Below, piece after piece: positions 47,426-58,460 of a stretch of DNA of 64,000 bases. This DNA is from Celoporthe dispersa. Its lineage: Eukaryota; Ascomycota; Sordariomycetes; Diaporthales; Cryphonectriaceae. The stretch is taken from contig WAID01000013.1 in NCBI GenBank assembly GCA_016584495.1, forward strand, positions 1,488,001 through 1,552,000, in the 5' to 3' direction. Below the pieces are notes generated by a model. It was given only the letters and a program-made list of their open reading frames with translations. It was not told the origin of the DNA and did not search any database. Both the position numbers and the translations under genes were made by a program. Every line of letters starts with the position of its first letter. Position 1 is the stretch's first letter.

Positions 47426-49863
47426 GGGAGGAGGACTGATCTGATGTGAACATTGACGCTATGCTGTACATTTGAGGTATGACTTTGACTTCTCTTGACT
47501 ACCGGACGATAATCAAACCACGTGCGCGAGGCAGACCAGAGACGGACGTGGAGGCCTGAGCTCTGGATCAACGTTATAAGGCGAGTCTTGGGTCCCGCCG
47601 TCCCCCCGTCTTCGTACCACGGCGATCATCTGGCCAACGCCATCTCCCCGAGGGCCCGGGTGCTTTTTTCATGTAGGCGCTGCGGACAGCGTGAAGCTGC
47701 GTAGAGCACCCTAAGGGTAATAATCCCTCTGGCCAGACAGTCAATCCTATATACACGAACCATCTGCTGCCCATCTTTTCTTTTCTTTTCTTTTCTTAAT
47801 CTTTCCCTCCTCCTCCCAATGCCCTGGTCCACTCTCCTGCTGACTATTATCCGTCACCTGACTGGGCCCGGATGTCGAGCATGCATAGTACCTGTCCGTG
47901 CTGTTCTGTCGCCGGCCCGCAGGGAGGAAGCTTGTTTTCCCCTGTGGACCCCCTGGCGGTAGGCTAGGCAGTAGGTCAAAGCGTCCCCCTCGACGCTCTC
48001 TCTCTATAGGTTTGGTCGGCACTAGATGGAGCTTGTGCCAGGTCTTCGCAGGCCAATCGATGGAGAGAGAGAGAGGATCTGGTGACCAGGCACGTGCTCT
48101 GTCTGTTTCGACGACCTGCCTTGAGGGGGGGGGGGGGCCCGCTGACATGGGAGGGAAGTTTTGGGTGAGCTTCTGCTTGAGATTTCAGCCTGGGGACTTC
48201 TGTGTCGGATCCTGCTATCTGGTAGCAGGGTATTATAACTATCTACTTTATATGGCCTTTTTTCCAGGTCAAAGGACATCTGTCGTAAGGTGGTCTTTGT
48301 ATATAGAAATAACACAGGGTGAAGGGGGTGGGGATGTATGGTGGTCTGCTTTTCCCAATACAACAAACACTCTGAAAAGAAGAAACACTTACTTTACATG
48401 TAATAGTATTTCCTAATGTTTGGTGGCCCTTCTAAGGCTGCCATTCGTGCAACTTTGCCCATATTCTACTCGACAGATTGGGCCTTGCCAAACAAGCCTC
48501 CTGCAGCCTAGCTCAGCTCTTCTTGTTTCCAATTGACTCTTTGCCTGATATTAAAATGGCCTTTTTGTTTTTCTCTGTCACCTGACAAACTCTGCGATCT
48601 GTAGTACGGTCAATTGACCACCTCTTTCTGTGTCCAGCAAGTAGGCTGGCAGGAATTGGGGGCCAAAGGGGGGGGGGTGCAGTAGTGTAGTGCTCACCGT
48701 CTTCAGCCGCTGATGGAATCGCGGGTGAGGGCGTCCGCGGTGCGATCCTCTCACCGAAAAATGGTAAATTCCGTGCGATCTGGAAAGGATAAATTTTATC
48801 TTGCTCTTCTTGAGAGAGAACTGTGGTAGGGTGGGCAAGGGGGAAAAAGGCGGGACAGGCGGCATGGGTGAGAAGAGCACACACCGGTGCTCCCTCGCGA
48901 CCTGGCGAGGAGGACCATAGCTGCTTCTTCTTCTTCTTTTTCGTCCTGTCCCAAAGCGTTGGTGGGCGGGACAGCGTTGCAGAGCGGCCCAGAAGAGGAA
49001 ATTGAGGGGAGCTGATCACACCCTGCATGAGATTAATTACTGCACATGCTGTGATTCCGGAAAGGCGCATTATCCGATCGCCCTCACTCGGTCTGCCAAA
49101 TCCCCCTTTGCTGCAGAAGCAAGATCCAGTCGCACATCCTTTGCCCGAGGAGACGAGTTGCAGGTTTCCGTCCCCCCCCCCCCTAGCTCTCGTGACAAAC
49201 ATCTTCTTCTCCTCCTTGTCTCTTCTGTATAGAAAGATATCGTCGTCCTCACTTCCTTGGCCGCATTTTAAACCTCCCTCCCCTTTCCCTCTCTCTTTCC
49301 TTATTCCCATCCACCCCACCCCCCTCTCCCCATCAGGTCGACGGAGGTCTAGCCCACGCGCCACCTACCTACATAACCAGCCACAATGTCGGTCGGCACA
49401 AACCTTCTCTACGCCATGCAAGCAGCATACGCCATCCCACATAAGGAGGGGGTGGGCCAATACCTGGAGCTGAGTGCTGGCCAAGGCTAGAGTGGCCCCC
49501 TCGTCTTGTCGTGTGTCGTGATGCTATTTGCCTGCGATCCTGCTGCTGCGACTCGGGCATCGGGAGGGGGAGGTTGGGCTTCGAAGACAAAAGCCAGAGC
49601 CCCTCCCTCACGTTGAGGCTTAGAGTCTTGCCCCTCCCAGTCCTAATATCTCTTTTTTGAAATGCTGCACCGCCTCGAGCTGCCCTCGAACAAAGGCTAC
49701 CAACAGCCTCTGCCATTCTTTATCCTTCACGTCGGACTGTCGAGGGCAGCGGCCTGCAACAAGTCCGTTGGCCGAGTCCTGAGCGCCGGATGTGGGTCAA
49801 AATCAAAGTATGTAGCAGTTGTCCTCATCGTCATCGTCATTGTCGACCACACACACACACACA

Positions 49864-49908
<45 letters not shown>

Positions 49909-49996
49909 TCTTCCCTTCCGTCCTCCTCCTCCTCCTTCATGCCAGAGGCTGCCGACCGCGCCAGTCCGCACTGCGGATGGCGTCTCTAGTTGCAAG
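47426..49996. other. Intergenic, 2.6 kb
   Basis: No frame has convincing coding character, including the longest one on the minus strand (48513-49364), which is a low-complexity chance opening. Contains CT-rich tracts and the CA/CT microsatellite at 49848-49904. Confidence 0.5.
49848..49904 (+). repeat. Compound CA/CT microsatellite
   Basis: About nine CA units pass directly into about nineteen CT units. It lies about 100 bp upstream of the candidate small gene at 49997. Confidence 0.9.
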
Positions 49997-50283
49997 ATGG
50001 CTAACTCGCTGCGCACCCTGCGGTGAAGAAGCAGCGATCGCCCCCTCAGCCTTCCGCCGGACGAGGTGGCCTCGAGATTGTCACCTACCAGATCAAAAGG
50101 TACCGAGACACATCGCCGACAAGCGATCCCTTTGGTCCGACAGGAGACTGGCCTCAGACAGACCGCAGAAAACGGATAAGAGGCTACCTCGAGCAGTTCG
50201 ACAGCGTGTACTTGCCGGTCGAGCTCAACCGGCAGACGATAAAAGACGCGCCCGGCGATTCCCACAACAACTGCTTGTCCTGA
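49997..50283 (+). CDS. Possible small gene, about 95 residues, frame-broken
   Basis: ATG at 49997 opens MANSLRT and stops after three further codons, but the frame shifted by one continues as PAVKKQRSPPQPSAGRGG and a charged body with RKRIRGYLEQFDSVYLPVE to a TGA at 50283. One missing C in the CCC at 50016-50018 would join them. The body looks like real protein, but no family is recognised and the gene could instead be an upstream part of the zinc-finger gene. Confidence is low. Confidence 0.3.
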
Positions 50284-50372
50284 TCCTATCAGCATTGATT
50301 TTGAATAAGACTTCTTTTTTTTTCTTTCTTCTTCTGGCCTCATATAGAGTCACATCAACTCGGATCGTCAGA

Positions 50373-51750
50373 ATGGCTCCTGCATTCAGCAAGGACGCCA
50401 TCGAGAAGGGCAACGGGCTGGCGTGCCCGTATTACAAGATGAACCCTCAGAAATACCAGAAACACCCCTCCTGCCACTCGGAGAGGTCCAAGCCGTGGCA
50501 TGTCAATCAGATCACGTAGGTGCCCCCTCTCTGCCTGCCCAGCTGTCAGCCATCGGGATGCTCTGGCTCCGAGCCCGGGGAAGGGGGAGAATTTGTCTGT
50601 GGATATCCCACCTGCTGACCTGCGTCCATCCCACAGTCAACACCTCTGGCGTTGCCACTCTCTCTCAAACCGCTGCCCTTTCTGTGACAAGCGCTGGCCG
50701 GCAGTCGCTCGCAAGAACATAGAGGCGGTGCGAGCCGAGCACATTGAGAGCTGTACGGACGAGAAACGGCTGAACGGCGAGAAGCGGCCGAGGCGCCAGG
50801 ACGAGGTCGACCTCATGACCGAGGAGCAGCAGAAAGCCCTATCAGATGTCAAGTTGTTCCGCGGGGACAATTCAGAGAGACTCGAGAAGATATACCGGGC
50901 TCTGGGGTTCACCAGCCACCTCCCCGACACGTACCGTAAGCCATGAGTCTGCCCACGAGGCCTTTGGAGCCGAGGCCAGCTACTGATGACGAGCGCAGAT
51001 ATACATCCCCTTGAGAACACCAGCGACAGCACCAGCAACAGCACCAGCGACAGCACCAGCAGCAGCACCGGCGGCAGCACCGGCGGCAGAAGTCGCAGGG
51101 CACGCTCCCATCCCCACGCGAGACCGCTACAAGCCGCGGTGGACTACCATCCTCACGCCCCCGCTCCCTCTCCCGCTTCCGCTCAGCCGCTTGGATCCGT
51201 GGGCATCTACCCTCCTATGCCTGGCTATCCGTGCATCAGTGACAGCAGCTTCTGGAACGGTTTACAAAGACCACAAGTCTCCCCAGGCCAAGTCCCGAGC
51301 CAGGCTAGGCCGCCCTCGTGGAAGGCCATCCAAAAGCGTGCCGCCTACCCTCAGACCTCTGGTGGCACGGTGCCCAGCGGCAACAACGGCATGCACCCTG
51401 CCCATCAGGATATCTCTGACTCTGGCTACGAAGGCTCCAATGGGCGGCACGACGAGTATGCCCAAAAGCAAGACTATCCAGGCGGGGCCGAGTGTGTGTC
51501 GACTTACACGGGGCCTTGGCCGACCGGCGACCTAGACCCTCTGGTGGGAATAGATCCGAGGGAAAGCATCAAGGACCCATCCTATGGTGGCCATCCGGCG
51601 GAGCTGGAGAACGCGGACTTTGACCTTCGGGATCTGGATCCCCCCAACATGCAGGGCCCGACCTTGAACACCTCGGACTTCGGCAGGGTGGCCTTCGGCG
51701 AGGACGCGGATCAATCTTGGCATTTGGAATATGGTCTGCCTTCGTTGTGA
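50373..51750 (+). CDS. C2H2-like zinc-finger protein
   Basis: Exons 50373-50515, 50637-50935 and 50999-51750 join in frame to about 397 residues. The N-terminal part has the zinc-ligand pattern CPYYKMNPQKYQKHPSC, then QHLWRCHSLSNRCPFC, which is a known fungal C2H2-like arrangement. A helical segment (TEEQQKALSDVKLF) follows, and the C-terminal half is low-complexity and Pro/Ser/Gly-rich, with a repeated Asn-Thr-Ser-Asp-Ser pattern near 51017-51080 and acidic ends (FGEDADQSWHLEYG). It is likely a nuclear DNA- or RNA-binding regulator; the target is unknown. The first intron has a GTAGGT donor, the second GTAAGC. No breaks are needed. Confidence 0.75.
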
Positions 51751-52015
51751 GGAGGTTTACTTCTGTTGACGCATAATGGTTTCACGTTGGCAGGGCCGGG
51801 GAATAGGATTGGTGAGCCGAGACGGACGCGTTCTTTTGTACATCCACGTACTGGTGGTGATGCTGCTGCCTGGGTTTTGTCTTTTTTCCCCTCTCTTCTT
51901 TCCCCCTTTTCCTTTTGCTTAAATCTAATCTCCTTCTCGCTTCTTCCCGCCTCGCCTCATCACATGACTAGATCGCTGCCTAAGGCTGCCTGAGGCTGCC
52001 GGGGCAGTCGCTCGT

Positions 52016-53853
52016 TCACATGAAGTCGATGCCGACGCCAACCGAAAGGCTCCTTGCGGCCCTGCTCCCCCCGCCTCAGCACGAGGGGCAGGCTGAAGTT
52101 GAGCTCAAACCGGGCGACCTGTGCGGCGTAGACCAGTCCGAACCCTGCGGACAGGCTGGGCAGGCCGTTGGTCAGCTCGCCGAGCGCCCTCGCCATGCCG
52201 CTCCTCACTGCGCCGGGGGTCATGGCGAGGCCCTTGCTCTCTTTTTTCTCTGGCCGTCGTCCTGTTCTCGAGCGCGACCAGGCGGCCTCCGTTTGCAAAC
52301 ACCTGTAGCCGTAACGGCGAGTCCACTCCTGCCCGCGGGAGAGGCAGGAGCATGTTCACGCTGCCTGCTGCGTAGACGTCGCCGCCCACAGAGTCGTTCC
52401 CGTCCCGCGGGCCCAGGCCGCCAATCTTGAACCCGCGCACATCAGTCGGGCCGCCGAGCTGGAAGCGGTCGTTGATCAGGCTCGGTATGACCTCGCCCTT
52501 GGGAGACCAGCCCAGGGGGGAGGGGCCAGAGGGCCCCTAGGCGCAGGCCGCCCCCGATCGAGATGCCCGTCCGGCTGCTGCTCACGCCAGGCAGCGGCAC
52601 CGGCACGGCCCCCGCGACCTCGAGTTCTGATTTTGAAAAGGCGACGTCGCCGCGCAGGGGTCCTACGCCCGCCAGCTCCGTGATCGCCTTCACCAGGTAG
52701 CCGCTCTGGGGCAGCATCGGACTGTCCCGGCGGTCGCGGGTGAAGGTGTACGTGAGGGAGCTCTTCATGCTGTCGCCGGCGTCCGCCCTGACGGTGGGCG
52801 AGGGCCGCAGCGCTGAGACCGGTAATCTGCCGCCACGTGCCCGAGTAGGCCAGGTTGTGCAGGTCGCGGGCCTGCGAGAGCCATGCAGCCCGCACCGTGC
52901 CGCCCTTGGAGACCTCCTCGTGGCTGGCCCAGGACTTTTGCGTGTCGGACGACAGGCCCTCCACCGAGAGGCGGACATCGGGGTTGCCCTTGACAGGGGC
53001 GGAGAGAGACGCGCTGTAGGCCGATCGTGTCCGTGTCCCGGCGCTCGTGTTGACCGACAGCTGCTCGGCCCCACCAAACATGTTCCTCCATAACAAGTTA
53101 ATGTACCCGGAGCCCTCGGTGTTGCCAAGCTCGGTGCCCGTCTTCAGGAGAAACCGGGACTTTTCGGCAACGCGTATGGAGACGTCGATGTCGGTGCCCG
53201 CGGCATGTGGACTTGATTCTCGGGCGTCGGAGAGGAAGACTGCTGGTTCGGCCTGGAAGATCTCTGTGAGGTGCTGTCAGCAGGCCGTCCCCTGGCCTCC
53301 AGGGTCTTTCTCGCCGTCGGCATACCAAACCGCCCCAGCTTGTCCGTAACCTCTTGTATGCCGGCCAGGACCTCGCCCAGTGTCGTCCCGGCATTGCGCT
53401 GGCTGTCGACGAGCGGCGCAAACAGGGGATCCAGAAAGCCTCTGCGGGTATTCTTTGCGCCGTGCACCTCGATAGAATGTATGGTGGCAGGCCTCTGCAG
53501 GTGGTCGCTCAGCTGTACGGTCACACATGTCAGTCGGGTCGGCCTCGCTCGCCCCGTGGCCAGAACAGCACCGGGCCCAGAGGGGAGGGTGGGTGACTGA
53601 CCAGCGCAAGCCTCCTCTGCAGGGCCTGCTGGTTCCGTAGCAGCTCCGCCTGGTCCATATTGTGAGCTTCCCTGCGCAGGACCTCAGCGTCGGTCTCGAG
53701 CTTCCGCAGGCTGTCTATGGCCTGAGACGGCCGAGCAAGAGAAAAAAGTAGTGAGTACCGCGACCAGCCATTGACTGTCAAACACCGAGAAAATCAGGTG
53801 ACGTGGCGGGTGCGACTTACAGACAGGCCATCGGAGCTCTGGTTGGGGGCCAT
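52016..53853 (-). CDS. SAM50: SAM50/Tob55, mitochondrial outer-membrane beta-barrel assembly factor, frame-broken
   Basis: Exon 1 is 53821-53853 (MAPNQSSDGLS), exon 2 is 53602-53721 and exon 3 is 52016-53512. The helix IDSLRKLETDAEVLRRE precedes a POTRA-like domain with HSIEVHGAKNTRRGFLDPLF, the Omp85 family motif. The barrel part ends in beta-strands such as LPLVLRRGEQGRKEPFG and a terminal GIDFM. The protein inserts and assembles beta-barrel proteins of the mitochondrial outer membrane. Five breaks are needed to follow the frame: near 53265, an extra C (52802-52804 on the plus strand), an extra base near 52512, an extra A in the A6 run at 52237-52242, and an extra base near 52050 before the stop. 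The gene product is normally essential, so these breaks are most likely sequence errors. Confidence 0.85.
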
Positions 53854-54449
53854 GAGCAGTTCTCGCCGGGCGTGAGCGCAGCGCAGTCCCAGGACGCAAC
53901 AGAGAAGGTGTACGAGAAGTTGACAGAGGACCGGTCCACCGCAGCTGCAGATCGCGACGCGAGAAAATCAATCAATCAGACAGCTAGCTGCAGGAGCTGC
54001 GGTGGGAGGTACCTGGTCCAGTGGTGGTCCCCAGGCGGCGGTGCAGCTGTGGCCCGGGTGCTACAGGCGCGGCCAGCCGCTGTAGGCCAGCGTGGCTAGA
54101 GGCTTATGTACAGGCCTCGCGGCGCTAATTAAAAAATTGACTGTAGTTGGTTGGGCCCGTGCACATCACAAGCCAGCCAGCAAGGCAACGTCTTGCGCTG
54201 GCATTGCCACCTCGACTTCATTCCGTCACTCCCGTCCTTCATCCCATCCATCGGTCCTCCCAGTCCTCATCCTCAACCACACCCCTCCCACCGTCCCCAC
54301 CTCACCGACTTCTCTTCTTCGCCTGCACAACTGTCACTTCAGACTCAGGAAATTATTCTTTGTTTCATTCTTTGACCGTCCAGGTGCCGTCTCAGGCTAC
54401 CTGCGGTTTTCGTGAGACCTGCAAACGCCTCCAGCCAGGGACAAAGGCC
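53854..54449. other. Divergent promoter between SAM50 and UBC6
   Basis: About 0.6 kb. CT-rich toward the UBC6 side. Nothing else recognised. Confidence 0.55.
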
Positions 54450-54528
54450 TTCTCTCTCTCTCTCGCCATTCCTTTTCTCTCTCTCTCTCTCTCTCCACAT
54501 CTTGTCTTCTCTCTCTCTCTCTCTCTAC
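54450..54528 (+). repeat. CT-rich leader microsatellite upstream of UBC6
   Basis: Three interrupted CT runs end 28 nt before the UBC6 ATG. Pyrimidine-rich leaders are typical of fungal housekeeping genes. Confidence 0.85.
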
Positions 54529-54556
54529 GACGTTCAGCTCCGCGAAAATAGCGGCT

Positions 54557-55445
54557 ATGGCGACCAAGGCTGCGCACAAGCGCTTAACGCGCGAGTACCA
54601 AGCCATCCAGAAAGAGCCTACCCCATACATTGTCGCCCACCCATGCGACTCGAATATTCTAGAGCAAGTCGCCTCCCTCCCACACACGCACACACAGGGG
54701 TTCTCTTGACGTCTCTCGGCAGTCGCCGGTCTTGTTGCTAACATCCCTCCGCAGGTGGCACTACATCCTGACCGGACCGCCCGACACCCCCTACCACAAC
54801 GGCCAGTACTGGGGCACCCTGATGTTCCCGCCCGACTACCCCTTCAAGCCTCCTGCGATCCGCATGCACACGCCCTCGGGCCGCTTCCAGCCCTCCTCGC
54901 GCCTGTGTCTGACCATCTCCGATTTCCACCCGCGCTCCTTCAACCCGGCATGGAGCGTCTCGACCATCCTCACCGGCCTGCTCTCTTTTATGACCTCGAA
55001 TGAGATCACCACCGGGTCCATATCCGCCAGCACCGAGGAGCGGAAGATGCTGGCCGCGCGGTCACGGTGGTGGAACTCGACCGGCGGCGGTTCGCACGAC
55101 AGCGCGCGCGTCGCGCAAAAGGGCAACATCAAGGCCGGCGACGGCGGCAAGAAGTTCCGTGCGGAGTGGCCGGAGGAGGATGCCGAGAACTGGAAGTGGA
55201 TACGCGAGGAGAATGTCGACATTGCCACCGGCCAGAGACCCGTCGCTGCGGGCGCCTCATGTGGGCCCCAGCTGGTCGGAGGAGCCATCGCGGGCAGCGG
55301 GAACCAGACACAGGCGGTCGTAGATGCCGTGGTACAGCAACGAGAGGCCGGCAGGGGCTGGATGTCCAACCACAAGCTCTTGATCTTTGGCGGTGTCGTC
55401 TTCATCTACGTCCTGATCGCCCGCCTGCTGGGCGAGGGCATATGA
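54557..55445 (+). CDS. UBC6: UBC6, ER tail-anchored ubiquitin-conjugating enzyme
   Basis: Exon 1 is 54557-54663 and exon 2 is 54755-55445, giving 265 residues. The intron begins GCAAGT and ends CTCCGCAG, so it is a GC-AG intron; a TGCTAAC branch motif lies upstream of the acceptor. The E2 core has GPPDTPYHNGQYWG, the FPPDYPFKPP box and the catalytic Cys87 in SRLCLTISDFHP, the same position as in yeast Ubc6. A long variable linker leads to a C-terminal membrane anchor (LLIFGGVVFIYVLIARLL). The enzyme works at the ER membrane in ER-associated protein degradation. Start choice is fixed by the E2 N-terminus (MATKAAHKRLTREYQ). No frame break. Confidence 0.93.
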
Positions 55446-57303
55446 CGTGGCGGCACACGCGCACACACACACACACGCACGCACGCACGCATGCACGCAC
55501 ACAAATACACGAGACTTGGGTGCTATGTTTTCTGCTTTGCAGGAAGAGGAGGGGTGTACACTCTCTCCTCGGAATATTTCCATCACTTGGCGTTTGGTTT
55601 GCATGGAAAGGGTTGAAGGAGTACTTGTGCACGTGTACAGCGGATCGCCCATGCCGGGCCAATACTTTGTACTTTGTGACACAGCAAAGAGTAAGAATAA
55701 TTCCAATATCGTTTCTGTCGAAGAGTCCAGGACGTCGTGCTTGTGACGTTTCACACACCTCCGGTTCACCTATGAGAGTTATCGTCGTGGGTCCCGCGCG
55801 CGAGAGTCAAGCCAAGCACTACAGCGTTGCAAAAGATGGATAGAAGTACATCTCGGGCCGCGGACTGTGAGATAGATGCCTGTGAAATGTCAAGGAATGG
55901 CCTCGCGGAGGACCTAGTGATGGTAGATCTCGGCCAGCTGAAGTGAGTGCAGGTTGTACAATATGTCCTTCTCTCTCACACGTGAGCCTCATATTGCGTC
56001 GTAGTACCATGGTAGAATACCGTCCATGTCGGGTCATCAAGACAGGTGGAGTGGGTATTGAGGTCTCGTGTTGTTTCTGAGCCGAACACCCAGAACAGGC
56101 CTGTGCTGCCCGTCCTCGTAGCTCATACCAGGGCAATACCGGCTGCATATATACGTCCTGTGTAGGAGTAGTATATACTAGTAAACTACGATACTGTGAT
56201 ATGCAGACTCAGGAGCATGTGGGGTGACACGGGCTCCGGCCCCAGTTCCGGGGGGGGGGGGAGGACTCCCTGCTGTAAATCACACATGCGCCTGTCTCAA
56301 ACGAGCCCGCCAAGCCACACACACACACACACAACACGCTCTTGATGAGCCCAAGGTTACTAGGACGGCGACCATGGATGATCACACCGCTGTAGACTAT
56401 ACCCTGCCTCCTCCCCCGGCACAGACACTCAACACTTGGCTTCAGCGTTCCGGGGGGCGATCAAGCGTCTTGTTGCATCTGCAGTGATTCAGCTTAGACC
56501 TGCTTGCCGTCATCTATCACGCCATGCACTCTGCGGGTCTCTCTCGTGTCCGCTGACCACGACGAAGGGTGGAGCGCATGGCTTTATCGTCGTGGTCCCT
56601 CCTCTCCCTTCCACGACACACATAGAATGCAGGGCTGAAGAGTCTCGAGGGGGGAAAGGGTTGCTCGGCTGAAGTTGGACGATGTGCGCTGGCGCAGCCT
56701 GGTCGGCTCTCCTCGAGACATCTGGACATGGTAGTGGTCACGATGCTGGCAGACAGTACTTGCTTATATATAGTACAGTATAGCCATCTGCATCTAAATT
56801 GTCCTAGGCCCTGTGCCTTGTTTCTATGAATAGCAAATCCCAACTTCGAAAGCCAGCACTCCCCCGGCTGGAGCACCAAGAGAACCCTGCACTTTTCTGC
56901 GGCCAAGAAAGAATCTCAAACCAGCCCCGACAGGCATGACGGGAGGTTTCCCTCTCCCCTATGGAGAGATGCCAGCAGTCCAGCCTGCAGCCCTCTTCGA
57001 AACACCAATGATCGCCTTCTGACGTACGATGATATACATACTAAGTATTCCAGCGCATGGTGGACAGCCAGCGAGTGGAGGCGTGTCATCTGATATCGAT
57101 ATTGTGTGACGCTGCGGGAGAGTCTTGGAATATGTACTATCGATGTCGAGGCAGGTCTATCGGATCGTTTCTGCCCATCTTCTTGTTCTTCTTCTTCTTC
57201 CTCCTCCTCTTCCATGGCCTGGTGCCCAATGCTCAGCAAATTCTATTAATTTAATTTTTGTTTTCCCTTTTTCTTTTCTCTTTAAGGATTTTCTTCGGGA
57301 AGG
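55446..57303. other. Intergenic, 1.86 kb
   Basis: Contains the CA/CACG microsatellite at 55453-55504 and a shorter CA run near 56318-56332. No gene recognised; the plus-strand frames at 57057-57254 are not convincing. Confidence 0.5.
55453..55504 (+). repeat. CA/GCAC microsatellite
   Basis: A tandem CA and GCAC array beginning just after the UBC6 stop codon. Confidence 0.85.
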
Positions 57304-58423
57304 ATGGCCGGTGCTCGCCCCAGCTGGCCTCTGGGGAGGGTCGAGACGGAAGCCATGTACGAGGCCTCCAGGTCGTCCTATGGTGAGGACGAGAAGAGGA
57401 AGCAGGCCGATGTCGAGGTCAATGAGGTGGCAGGGAGGTTTGGGGCCGAGAGCGGTTCAACGCAGGTCGTGGGCAGCGCGGATATCTTTGACGAGAATGG
57501 AGAGATCAGGTTGATACCGGTGAGTGCAACTACGGAACAGGAAGATGGTACATGTGGTACTAGAGTGTTGGCGTTGTGTGAGTGGGATCGTGTGTGTGGG
57601 TTTGTGTGCTTACTGACTTAATATTACTACTCAGATGCCCTCGTCGAATCCAAAGGGTGGGTGACCACTGATTGATACAAAACACTTCTTGGTCGGCCCA
57701 GAACTGAGTGAGGACACTTTTATAGATCCGCTGAACATGACGGACATGAGGAAATGGACCGCCATTGGTGTCCTCTGCTTCTGTAAGAAAAAGAAACAAC
57801 AGCCCTCCTCTGCCTCTTCTCAAAGCCACCAGTGCCCAGATATAAACTCGTTACTATTTATCCGTCTTCTCTGACCCTCCCCACAGTCGGCTCCCTCGCC
57901 CTCTCCGCCGAGATCATCATCGGCTCCTTGATCCCCATCTTCCTCCTCCAGTACGCCGGCCTCGACCCGCGCACCATCCGGGACATCAACTTCGTCGCGG
58001 CCTCGGGCGGCCAGGGCGCCCAGCTCAACCCGCTCGCCGTCATCCCCGCGGGCGTAACCCCTCCGCCCCTGGCCAAGGTCTCCATGCTGGCCACCATCCC
58101 GCTCATCACCAACGGCATCGCCTCGTATTTCCTGGTGCCCTTGTCCATCGCCGTCGGGCGCAGGCCTGTCCTGCTCCTGACTGCGGTCCTGGCGTGGGCG
58201 GGCGGGCTGTGGGCGGGCCTGTCGTCCTCGCTGGATGACCATCTTGCTGCGCGGGCGGTGATGGGACTTGGCGCTGGTGCCGTGGAGGCGCTGATCCCGC
58301 TGATTGTTCAGGACATGGTGTTTATCCACCAGAGGAGCAAGGCGCAGTCTGCAATTGTGGCGAGCCAGGTGAGTTGAGCTTGACGCTGACGAATGATACT
58401 TATTCGACAAAGAGGAGAGAAAA

Positions 58424-58460
<37 letters not shown>

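Noticed and set aside
48513..49364. 283-residue minus-strand frame
   Set aside because: Low-complexity content, no domain, no codon bias, lies over CT-rich non-coding DNA.
18248..53853. Programmed ribosomal frameshifting as a shared mechanism
   Set aside because: Break sites differ in sequence, direction (+1, -1, +2) and position in the genes, and some genes have several; this fits sequence error far better.
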